A stretch of DNA of 64,000 nt from the NCBI GenBank assembly GCA_051859045.1, contig JBHYGK010000001.1:186001-250000 (forward strand), in the 5' to 3' direction. Within the stretch, counting starts at the first letter, position 1; every line of letters starts with the position of its first letter. The translations under genes were made by a program, and so were the position numbers. Positions 19,701-26,304 of this stretch are shown piece by piece. The DNA comes from JBHYGK01 sp051859045 (lineage in GTDB: Bacteria; Pseudomonadota; Gammaproteobacteria; Xanthomonadales; Xanthomonadaceae). A model generated the notes under the pieces. That model was given only the letters and a program-made list of their open reading frames with translations. It searched no databases and was not told where the DNA came from.

Positions 19701-20230
19701 CCGTCCCAGCGCAGCAGGCGCTGGCGGGTCGAGAACACCACGCCTTCCGGCGTGGCCACCGCGCCCCAGGCGTCGCCGAAGTCGCGGGCGTCGGCGGGCA
19801 CGTGCGCCATCAGCGAGACGTAGCCCAGGCGGCCGTCGGGACCGGGGGCGAGGACGCCGACCTCGCCCACCGCGCCCACGTGCACCACGCCCGCGGCGTC
19901 GATCGCCAGCGCGCGCACCGCCGAGCCGTTGGCCACCGGCACCAGCGTCCAGCGCTGGCCGTCGAACACCAGCACGCCGCGGGTATTGCCCACGTACAGC
20001 ACGCCGTCCGGGCCCTGGGCGAGGGCCCAGTTCTGCTGGTCGGCGTCGTAGTCGGCGGGGCGGAACACGCGCAGCAGCGGGGTGCCGGCCTCGAGCGCGC
20101 GCGCGTCGGGCGCGGCCGCGCCGGCGTCGGCGTCGGGCGCCGGCTCGGCCGCCAGCGCCAGCGCCGGCGCGGCGGCGAGCAGCAGGGCCAGGGCGCGGGC
20201 CATCGCGGGGTGCCGGGGGATGTTCCGCAT
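16751..20230 (-). CDS. Large propeller-sensor histidine kinase (Y_Y_Y type)
   Basis: 1159 residues. A signal peptide (about 1-28) leads into a periplasmic sensor of about 12 short repeats of the pattern 'GxlWIGT' and 'GLxRxDG', predicted to form two beta-propellers, followed by a Y_Y_Y domain (about 715-780, ...NLFEGDYVFRVRAMDARG), one membrane helix (about 788-810), a coiled coil (TRELEATVAERTRQLAAQ), HisKA with H859 in VHDLKHPLG, and HATPase_c with the N box LLTNAIKFTPP and GLGLTF. This is the sensor half of hybrid two-component systems that detect oligosaccharides, but no receiver or HTH follows. About 95 C-terminal residues are unassigned. It sits inside the starch locus. The ATG at 20230 is preceded by GAGG; a second ATG at 20203 would also keep the signal peptide. 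Confidence 0.88.
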   Translation of the reverse strand: MRNIPRHPAMARALALLLAAAPALALAAEPAPDADAGAAAPDARALEAGTPLLRVFRPADYDADQQNWALAQGPDGVLYVGNTRGVLVFDGQRWTLVPVANGSAVRALAIDAAGVVHVGAVGEVGVLAPGPDGRLGYVSLMAHVPADARDFGDAWGAVATPEGVVFSTRQRLLRWDGARMATWTPGSRFGVAHGGAHGLYLVEAGRGLVQLRGDAVQPLPGAEAIVDPARLGIAPWPGPAQGGAAGTGPSLLVSTPDLGFLRYADGALAPWPSEGAEAIRRDGLMVKSLQWLADGRLVAGTLQGGLHVLDARGRRLAQVDVDAGLPDPSVAATFQDREGGLWLALGQGLARLAVADPLTRLDGRHGLEGAPIALHRHRGTLVVGTSLGAFALRPGPRPRFERLPGIEAQTWAFLSVGDTLLVGSVQGVHAIGDGRARRVLDGYGVNALLASRAHPGRIYVGLGDGVAILEAEGAGWREAGRVPGVGDTARSLHEDAAGRLWIGTLAAGVLRVDARAPGADAAPVRRFGVADGLPGDAYNAVVDLDGAPAFATAAGVLRFDEARARFVPDPGYAGLFDAPRTAWVLHPAPGGGAWLSTEDPARGLRETGLARPAADGAPARWNPAALRPFAGQEAYAILAEPDGVAWFATPAGLYRLDGGRPAAPAPGFDTLMRRVATAGGRVLHGGHGAPGAPVLAHAENALRFEYAAPRFDGGGDGGRASGVRFQVWLEGGDAGWSDWSEEDYRDYTNLFEGDYVFRVRAMDARGAVGREAALAFRVLPPWYRTPWAWAAYALALGLLGWGLLRWRLRVLLARTRELEATVAERTRQLAAQADDLREANARLVALDGFKQGLMGMIVHDLKHPLGTILGALDSPSLLSRVGQLRQSARQMLGMVLDLLDVQKFEDARVVPDARPEPLDALVGGAVEQVRLLLERRNQALAVALPPGLRVRVEAAMLERVLVNLLTNAIKFTPPNGRIEIEATPEAAGADAPARVRVAVRDSGEGLPAHLHDAVFERFGQVRARDSGQVRSTGLGLTFCKLAVEAHGGRIGVDSAPGAGATFWFTLPLAEGAAADAAPVAAQASAAELAPPPLEPAERAALAPLAATLRAIPIFRYSELREALDGAALPASPRVEAWRARVALAIETENEALLAVLLAP

Positions 20231-20431
20231 GCCTCGCGCGTCCTGGGCTGGCGAGCGCGGGCCGGTCCTGGCCGCCGCGCGGGGCCGCCAGCATGCCCGC
20301 GGCGGCGCGCCGGCGGCAATCGGCGGGCCGTGCGGGACTTGCCTCGCGCGCGCCCGAGCGCCGAGCATCGGCCGGCTGCCCGCCCCGCGTCGCCGACCCG
20401 GGGCGCAGGCCGCCCTGCCCCGGAGTCCGCC

Positions 20432-20800
20432 ATGTCCAACACCAGCACCACCATCACCATCACCAGCGCCGCCATCACCGGCCCCACCACCGTCGCGCTG
20501 GGCTATTCCAACGGCAGCGGCAACATCGACGAGGTCGAGGGCCAGGGCGCCGCGACCGTCAGCTACGTCCTCGACGCCGCGCTGGCCTCGGCCGGCTGGT
20601 CGATCGTCGGCCTGGTGCCGGTCACCTCGCCCGCGCCGGCCGACATCACCTGGTCGGTCACCACCAGCGCCGGCGGCAACACGCTGGTGATCAACGACGC
20701 CGCGACCGCCGCGGATGCGCTCGATTTCCTGATCCAGCTGCTGCAGGGCGGCCAGGTGTACGCCAGCGCCGACCCGATCATCACCAACGAGCCCGACTGA
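20432..20800 (+). CDS. Small Thr/Ala-rich protein, possibly DP-EP family
   Basis: 122 residues, no signal peptide and no membrane segment. The N-terminus is a Ser/Thr/Ile repeat (SNTSTTITITSAAITGP), followed by a beta-rich stretch and the ending ADPIITNEPD. The closing DPxxxxEP arrangement recalls the poorly characterised 'DP-EP' protein family, but that assignment is tentative. There are no cysteines and no catalytic motif. It is divergent from the histidine kinase (201 bp between starts) and ends 25 bp before operator site 2, so it is not obviously part of the symporter transcript. The function is unknown. Confidence 0.6.
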   Translation: MSNTSTTITITSAAITGPTTVALGYSNGSGNIDEVEGQGAATVSYVLDAALASAGWSIVGLVPVTSPAPADITWSVTTSAGGNTLVINDAATAADALDFLIQLLQGGQVYASADPIITNEPD

Positions 20801-20825
20801 GTCCGGCCGGCCGCGCCGCGCGGCC

Positions 20826-20839
20826 TGCATACGTATTCA
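20826..20839. promoter_or_regulatory. Putative LacI-family operator, site 2 (symporter)
   Basis: TGCATACGTATTCA, identical to site 1. It lies 91 bp before the symporter ATG and 34 bp before a TACAAG -10-like hexamer (20874-20879). A 9-bp inverted repeat (CCGCGGCCG at 20847-20855 with CGGCCGCGG at 20862-20870) sits between operator and -10. Confidence 0.85.
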
Positions 20840-20930
20840 TCCCCTCCCGCGGCCGCACGCACGGCCGCGGCGGTACAAGGGCGCACCACGAGACGGGCCG
20901 ACCACGGCCCGCACGCACAGGGGGAGAGGG

Positions 20931-22352
20931 ATGGAGCAGGGCACGCTGCAGATCGCGATTTTCGTCATGCTGACCGCGCTGGTCGCCGTCGCCACCTGGT
21001 GGCGCGCGCGGCGGATGGCGCGGGTGGATTCGGCCTCGCGCGAGTACTTCCTCGCCGGCGGCAGCCTGACCTGGCCCTTCATCGCCGGCTCGCTGCTGCT
21101 GACCAACATCAGCGCCGAGCAGATCGTCGGCATGAACGGCGCGCAGATGGCGCTGGTGGCGTGGTGGGAGCTGGGCGCGATCGCCGGCCTGCTGCTGCTG
21201 GCCCACGTGCTGGTGCCGATGTACTACCGCTACGGCTGCACCACCACCACCGAGCTGCTGGAGAAGCGCCTCGGCGACCCGGGCATCCGCAGCCTGGTGT
21301 CGGTGCTGTTCCTCGGCGGCTACCTGTTCATCCTGCTGCCGGTGGTGCTCTACACCGGCGCGACGTTCATGAAGTCGATGTTCGGCCTCGAGGCGGGCGT
21401 GCTGGCGATCTCGGCGGTGTTCGCGGCCGCGGGCCTGGCCTACGCGGCGTTCGGCGGCCTGCGCGCGATCGCGATCTCCGACACCTACAACGGCCTCGGC
21501 CTGCTGGTGCTGGGCAGCGTGGTGCTGTACTTCGGCCTGGCCGCGATCGACTTCGACGTCAGCGGCATCCCGGCCGAGCGCCTGACGCTCATCGGCGCGC
21601 CCGACAGCGACATCCCGTGGACCACCCTGCTCACCGGCATGGTGTTCATCCACTTCTTCTACTGGGGCACCAACATGGTCATCGCGCAGCGCGCGCTGGC
21701 CGCGGGCTCGGTGCGCGAGGCCCAGAAGGGCATCTACGCGGCGATGGTGTTCAAGGTGCTCGGGCCGATGATCCTGGTCGTGCCGGGCATCATCGCCTTC
21801 AAGCTGTACGGCGACGTCGGCGATGCCGCCTACGGCCGCCTGGTGGGCGACGTGCTGCCGCCGTGGCTGTCGGGCGCGTTCGCGGCGGTGATCTTCGGCG
21901 CGGTGCTCTCGAGCTTCAATTCCTGCCTGAACTCGGCCTCGGCGCTGTACACCTGCGACCTGCACATGAAGTACGTCAATCCCGACGCCCAGCCCAAGCG
22001 CACCGGCCAGTGGGTGGCGGTGGCGTTCACCCTCGGCTCGCTGGCGATGGTGCCGGTGTACGCCAACGCCGAGTCGATCGTGGCGGTGATGCAGCAGCTC
22101 AACGGCCTGTACTCGATGCCGGTGCTGGCGGCCTTCATCGCCGCGGTGCTGTTCGCCGGGATCGCGCCGTGGGCGGTGCGCATCGGCCTGGTGTTCGGTG
22201 CGGTGCTGTACGCGGTGTTCACCTTCGCCTGGAGCCCGCTGCACTACATCCACCTGATGGCGATCACGCTGGCCGCCAGCCTGGCGGTGATGTGGATCCT
22301 CGGCCGCGTGCTGCCGCGGCGGACTCCGGAGGCGCCACGCGCCATCGGCTGA
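20931..22352 (+). CDS. Sodium/solute symporter (SSS family, SGLT-like)
   Basis: 473 residues, about 13 hydrophobic helices, inner membrane. SSS signatures are visible: SREYFLAGGSLTWPFIAGSL in helix 2, with LLTNISAEQIVGMNG following, AFGGLRAIAISDTYNG, and the helix containing FGAVLSSFNSCLNSASALYT, where Na+-site Ser residues lie. The SGLT-type N-terminus and position in a starch locus suggest Na+-driven uptake of glucose or a related hexose. It starts 91 bp downstream of operator site 2. The 6-bp inverted repeat GGCCGC/GCGGCC (22391-22406) after the stop may help terminate it. Confidence 0.88.
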   Translation: MEQGTLQIAIFVMLTALVAVATWWRARRMARVDSASREYFLAGGSLTWPFIAGSLLLTNISAEQIVGMNGAQMALVAWWELGAIAGLLLLAHVLVPMYYRYGCTTTTELLEKRLGDPGIRSLVSVLFLGGYLFILLPVVLYTGATFMKSMFGLEAGVLAISAVFAAAGLAYAAFGGLRAIAISDTYNGLGLLVLGSVVLYFGLAAIDFDVSGIPAERLTLIGAPDSDIPWTTLLTGMVFIHFFYWGTNMVIAQRALAAGSVREAQKGIYAAMVFKVLGPMILVVPGIIAFKLYGDVGDAAYGRLVGDVLPPWLSGAFAAVIFGAVLSSFNSCLNSASALYTCDLHMKYVNPDAQPKRTGQWVAVAFTLGSLAMVPVYANAESIVAVMQQLNGLYSMPVLAAFIAAVLFAGIAPWAVRIGLVFGAVLYAVFTFAWSPLHYIHLMAITLAASLAVMWILGRVLPRRTPEAPRAIG

Positions 22353-22425
22353 CGGCGCCCGCGCGCGCCGGGTGATGGGATCCGGGTGGTGGCCGCGGAC
22401 GCGGCCAACCGCCCGACGGCCAGTT

Positions 22426-22445
22426 GTGTTGTCGATTGACAACAC
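22426..22445. promoter_or_regulatory. Perfect palindrome, candidate autoregulatory operator
   Basis: GTGTTGTCGATTGACAACAC: two 8-bp arms (22426-22433 and 22438-22445) around GATT. The right arm contains TTGACA (22437-22442), a consensus -35, so a dimer bound here would block RNA polymerase. The first gene of the two-gene module starts 35 bp downstream. This stretch is conspicuously less GC-rich than its surroundings. Confidence 0.8.
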
Positions 22446-22480
22446 GCGGTCCCTCCACCATCCTCGCAGCCGGGATTGCC

Positions 22481-22750
22481 ATGGCCAGGCGCCGTCATCC
22501 GAAGCCCCCCGTCGAAGCCGCCCTCGTCTACGCCGAGCTGCATGGCTGGCGGGTGGTCCCCGGCGGCGGCCACGCCTGGGGGCGGATGTACTGCCCATGG
22601 AACGACGCCGACTGCCGCTGCGGCGAGTTCTGCATCGCCAGCGTCTGGAGCACGCCACGCGATCCCGATGTCCATGGCCGACAGGTGCGGCGCGTGGTCG
22701 ACCACTGCCTCCACCAGCACCACGCCGCGCGGGAGCCCTCCGATGACTGA
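22481..22750 (+). CDS. Small HicA-like protein, candidate toxin of a two-gene module
   Basis: 89 residues. Order of elements: basic N-terminus, helix (VEAALVYAELHGW, ending at residue 23), a Gly-rich turn with His (VVPGGGHAWGR, H31), a cysteine cluster C38, C45, C47, C51, a strand SVWSTPR, then His and a helix (DVHGRQVRRVVDHC). Helix / GW / GxGH / strand / Pro / helix follows the HicA mRNA-interferase layout (usual GSHH, about 60 residues), with an added Cys cluster that could bind a metal. The similarity is judged by eye. The stop overlaps the next gene by eight bases, the coupling expected for toxin-antitoxin pairs. It could instead be a nucleic-acid-binding protein that is not a toxin. Confidence 0.6.
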   Translation: MARRRHPKPPVEAALVYAELHGWRVVPGGGHAWGRMYCPWNDADCRCGEFCIASVWSTPRDPDVHGRQVRRVVDHCLHQHHAAREPSDD

Positions 22751-23273
22751 GCACGCCTTCACCCTGGTCTTCCGCCTCGCCGCCGCCGGCGAGGACCCGC
22801 AGCGCCACGTCGAGCGCCTGGCCGCCGCCGGCTGCGATGACGCGCTGGTCGGCGTCGGCACCCCGGGGCGCATCGCGCTGGCCTTCGACCGCCGCGCGGC
22901 CAGCGCCGAAGCCGCCATGCATTCGGCCGTGCGCGACGTGAAGCGGGCCATCCCCGACGCCGTGCTGGCCGAGGCCTCGCCGGACTACGTCGGCCTCACC
23001 GGCGTGGCCGCGCTGATGGGCTTCTCGCGCCAGCACATGCGCCAGCTGATGCTCGCCCACCCGGCCACCTTCCCCACGCCGGTGCACGAGGGCAACCCGT
23101 CGGTCTGGCATCTCGCCAGCCTGCTCGAGTGGCTGCAGGCGATGCAGGTGCGCGAGGTCGACCCGGGCCTGCTGGCCGTGGCGCAGGCGGCGCGCACGCT
23201 CAACGTCGCCCGCGATGCCAGCCTGCTGCCCGGCGTCGTCGTGCCGGCCCCGTTGGCCGCGCTGGTGGGCTGA
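22743..23273 (+). CDS. HTH DNA-binding protein, candidate antitoxin/repressor
   Basis: 176 residues starting inside the end of the preceding gene (ATGACTGA shared, 22743-22750). Residues 1-75 look like a compact alpha/beta domain (FTLVFRLAAAGEDPQRHVE ... GRIALAFDRRAASAEAAMHS) of the kind HicB-like or ferredoxin-fold antitoxins use for toxin binding. Residues 84-131 form an AlpA/MerR-like helix-turn-helix (LTGVAALMGFSRQHMRQLM, then FPTPVHEGNPSVWHLASLLEWL). A hydrophobic tail follows. It is the obvious candidate to bind the palindrome at 22426. The domain order (partner-binding first, DNA-binding second) fits type II antitoxins. Function is inferred from layout only. Confidence 0.65.
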   Translation: MTEHAFTLVFRLAAAGEDPQRHVERLAAAGCDDALVGVGTPGRIALAFDRRAASAEAAMHSAVRDVKRAIPDAVLAEASPDYVGLTGVAALMGFSRQHMRQLMLAHPATFPTPVHEGNPSVWHLASLLEWLQAMQVREVDPGLLAVAQAARTLNVARDASLLPGVVVPAPLAALVG

Positions 23274-23311
23274 GCGAACCGGGGTGCGCTCACGCCCGCC
23301 GCGCGTCCGCG

Positions 23312-26140
23312 TCAGTCGCGCACGAACACCACCGCTGAGCGCGCTGGCACGGTGAAGCGGCCGGTGGCGTCGTCCACGCGGGCCTCCGCGCGCGCGCGCG
23401 GATCGGCCGCGCCGGGCGCGGCGAGCACCGGATGCAGTCGCCAGCCGCGGCCGGCGGCGCCGGGCACCTCGATCGACGCCGGCGCATCGGCCACGTTGAG
23501 CAGGTAGACCAGCCCGCCGAACCCCGCATCGGGCGGCGTCCGGCCATCCACCGCGCCACCGTCGAGCTCGCCCACCAGCAGCGTGCCGGCCTGCCCGGGC
23601 CCCGTGCCGTGGAAGCGCAGCCGCGCGATCACCTCGTCGGCCGTGCGCAGGCGCAGCAGGCGGGTGGAGGCGCGGATCCGCAGCCAGTCCTCGAACGCCG
23701 CGCGGGCGAAGGCGATGTCGTCCGGCGTGGCGCGGGTGGTCGGGTCCTCGAGCACCGGGCGCATCGCGTCCCAGCTCGCGGCGTTGTCCTCGGCCGGCGG
23801 CAGGCCCCGGCCCATGCCGTGGCGCGTCCCGGTGGGGTCATAGGCGTTGAAGTGGTCGCCGGAGTTGAAGCTGTTGCGGTCCAGCGACTTGCTGCGCAGC
23901 AGCTCGCCGCCGGCGTGGAAGTAGGCCACGCCCTGGCTGAGCGCGTTGTAGGCCAGCGCCAGCACCTGCAGCCGGGCGCGCTCCGCGCTCGGCGTGCCGG
24001 CGGGCAGGCGCATCGCGTTGAGGTCCCACAGGGTCTGGTTGTCGTGGTTCTCGACGTAGTTCACCACCTCGTCGGGCTGGCAGGCGTAGCCCGCGGGCTG
24101 GCCCTTGTAGTCCAGGCCCGAGAGGCGCACCACGCGCCCCGAGGCGGTGTGCAGCGGATAGTCGCCCAGCGTGCCGGCCAGGCCGGCGCGCAGCAGGTCG
24201 GCGGCGTGCAGCAGGTCGGCGCGCGTGGCCTCCGAGGGCGCGGGGCCGTGGCCGTTGGGCGCGTGGTGCAGGCCGTTGATCCAGCCCTGCCGCGCGCGCA
24301 TGGCTTCGCCCGCGTCGCCGGCCGAGCCGCCGCGCAGCGCATCGCGGGCGCGGTCGGAGAAGGTGCCGATGGCGTCCTGGCACAGCGCGCCCTGTCGGGC
24401 CTGCGGGAAGTAGGCGTCGTCGGCCACCTCGCCGAAGTTCCAGCCCTCGCCCAGCAGCGGCACCCGGCGGCCGGCGGCCGCGTCGACCTCGCGCTGCAGC
24501 TGGCGCATCGCGGCGGCCGGCTGGTGGCCCATCAGGTCGAAGCGGAAGGAATCGATGCGGTGCTCGCGCGCCCACGTCACCGCCGAGTCGATCATCAGCC
24601 GCGCCATCATCGAGCGCTCGGTGGCGGTGTTGGGGCAGCAGGTGGAGGTCGCCAGCGTGCCGTCGGCGAGGTAGCGGTGGTAGTAGCCCGGCACGATGCG
24701 GTCGAGCACCGAGAAGCGGTCCTGGCCGGCGTGGAAGGTGTGGTTGTAGACCACGTCCATGCCCACCCGCAGGCCCATCCCGTGCAGCGCCAGCACCATC
24801 GTCCGGAACTCGCGCACGCGGCCGGCGGCGTCGTCGGGGTCGGTGGCGTAGCTCCCCTCCGGCGCGGTGTAGTGCACCGGGTCGTAGCCCCAGTTGAAGC
24901 AGTCGGTCTCGCGCACGGGCGCGATCGCGGCCTGCTGGGCGGCGTCGGCCGGGCCGGCGTCGGGCACGACGGGCACGGCGCAGTCGCGCTCCGGCACGCT
25001 GCCCAGGTCGTACACCGGCAGCAGGTGCACGTCGGTGACGCCGGCCGCGGCCAGCCGCCGCAGGTGGGCCACGCCCCGCGAGGCCGGCTCGGCGAAGGCC
25101 AGGTAGCGGCCGCGCCAGGCCGCGCGCACGCTGGCGTCGTCGCGCGAGAAGTCGCGCACGTGCAGCTCGTAGATCACCTGGTCGGTGTTGGCCGCGATCG
25201 ACGGCGCGGGAGGCGCGTCAACCCAGCCGGCGGGCATCGTCGAGGGATCCCCGAGGTCGAGCAGGGCGACCCGCCCGCCGTCGGCCGACAGGCCCAGCGC
25301 ATACGGATCGGTGACGCGCTGGCGCAGCACGCCCTCGCCCGGCACCGACACCTCCACCAGCCAGGTCGAGAAGCGGCCGTGGCGGTCGCCGTCGACGCGG
25401 GCGTGCCAGGTGCCGGTGGCGGGGTCGAGGCGCGCGGGCGCGACGCCGGTGCTGGCGCCACGGGCGTCGTCGTACAGGCACAGGTCGACGCGCCGCGCGG
25501 TGGGCGCCCAGAGCGCGAAGGCCGAGGCCACGCCGCCGCCGTCCGCGGCCACGCGGTGCGCGCCGAGCCGCAGCGTCCCGCGCTCCACGGCCTCCGCGGC
25601 CGCGTGGCCCCACAGCACGTCCAGCAGCTCGCCGTGCTGCGGCCGCGTGGCGTCGAGCACGCGGCCCTCGGCGTCCTGGCGCACCAGCAGCAGCTCGCCG
25701 CGCAGCAGCGTGCGCAGGCGCGCGTCGTCGACCTCCACCGCCAGCCCCAGTCCGGCCGGCCAGCGCAGGTGCTCGTCGAGCACGCCGTCGGGCACCTCGG
25801 CGGTGGTGGGCGCGAGCGCGATGGCGGCGTCGTGGCCGCGCACCGGCGCGCCGACGCGCGCCACCAGCCCGTGGTCGGCCGCGTGGTAGAGCACGAAGGC
25901 CTCGCCGGGGGCGGCCGTGACGCCCGGCCAGTGGAGGCGGCGCGCGCCGACCCAGGTCGCCGCGGCCCGGGCGGGCCACGCGCCCGGCCCATGCAGCGTG
26001 GTCCAGGCCTCGGGGGCATCGCAGGCCTGGCGCAGCGCGTCGTCCCCCGGGGACGCGGCGGCGGCCGCCTGGCCGGCGGCAGCGAGGGCGAACAGCGCGG
26101 CGGCGAGCGCGGCGCGGGCGGGGGCGGGCATCAGCGGCAT
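23312..26140 (-). CDS. pulA: Pullulanase-type alpha-1,6-glucosidase (GH13 debranching enzyme)
   Basis: 942 residues with a signal peptide (MPLMPAPARAALAAALFALA), so exported. Cleaves alpha-1,6 branches of starch or pullulan fragments. N-terminal beta-sandwich carbohydrate-binding modules cover about 30-330, including a CBM48-like stretch (ASAFALWAPTARRVDLCLYD). The GH13 barrel shows the pullulanase YNWGYDP signature as FNWGYDPVHYTAPEGSYAT, region I DVVYNHTF, region II FRFDLMGH with nucleophile D535, acid/base E565 in GEGWNFG and region IV VENHDNQTLWD. A C-terminal beta domain ends with ARSAVVFVRD. No copy of the 14-bp operator was found upstream, so its control may differ from its neighbours. 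Confidence 0.92.
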   Translation of the reverse strand: MPLMPAPARAALAAALFALAAAGQAAAAASPGDDALRQACDAPEAWTTLHGPGAWPARAAATWVGARRLHWPGVTAAPGEAFVLYHAADHGLVARVGAPVRGHDAAIALAPTTAEVPDGVLDEHLRWPAGLGLAVEVDDARLRTLLRGELLLVRQDAEGRVLDATRPQHGELLDVLWGHAAAEAVERGTLRLGAHRVAADGGGVASAFALWAPTARRVDLCLYDDARGASTGVAPARLDPATGTWHARVDGDRHGRFSTWLVEVSVPGEGVLRQRVTDPYALGLSADGGRVALLDLGDPSTMPAGWVDAPPAPSIAANTDQVIYELHVRDFSRDDASVRAAWRGRYLAFAEPASRGVAHLRRLAAAGVTDVHLLPVYDLGSVPERDCAVPVVPDAGPADAAQQAAIAPVRETDCFNWGYDPVHYTAPEGSYATDPDDAAGRVREFRTMVLALHGMGLRVGMDVVYNHTFHAGQDRFSVLDRIVPGYYHRYLADGTLATSTCCPNTATERSMMARLMIDSAVTWAREHRIDSFRFDLMGHQPAAAMRQLQREVDAAAGRRVPLLGEGWNFGEVADDAYFPQARQGALCQDAIGTFSDRARDALRGGSAGDAGEAMRARQGWINGLHHAPNGHGPAPSEATRADLLHAADLLRAGLAGTLGDYPLHTASGRVVRLSGLDYKGQPAGYACQPDEVVNYVENHDNQTLWDLNAMRLPAGTPSAERARLQVLALAYNALSQGVAYFHAGGELLRSKSLDRNSFNSGDHFNAYDPTGTRHGMGRGLPPAEDNAASWDAMRPVLEDPTTRATPDDIAFARAAFEDWLRIRASTRLLRLRTADEVIARLRFHGTGPGQAGTLLVGELDGGAVDGRTPPDAGFGGLVYLLNVADAPASIEVPGAAGRGWRLHPVLAAPGAADPRARAEARVDDATGRFTVPARSAVVFVRD

Positions 26141-26304
26141 CGGGGCATCCCTGGCAGGTGCGATGGGGCGTGGCGTCGGGTGGGCGACCGCGCGGCGGCG
26201 GCGTTCACGTCGCACCGCGCGGTGAGGCTGGCGCGCGGGCGCGCGGCGGTGCGATCCTCGCGCGGCATCGCCCGGGGGCGGCGAGGACGGGGAGTGTAGC
26301 GATC

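Noticed and set aside
16751..20230. Possibility that the large kinase carries a C-terminal receiver or HPt domain
   Set aside because: The last 95 residues lack the acidic pocket, the phospho-acceptor Asp and the Lys of receivers, and no HPt-type His motif is seen.
20300..20431. A possible additional small gene between the kinase and the 122-residue protein
   Set aside because: The frames there are GC-biased shadow frames without a start codon and ribosome site.
22391..22406. GGCCGC/GCGGCC inverted repeat after the symporter as a terminator
   Set aside because: Only six base pairs and no T-tract; such short GC repeats are common by chance here.
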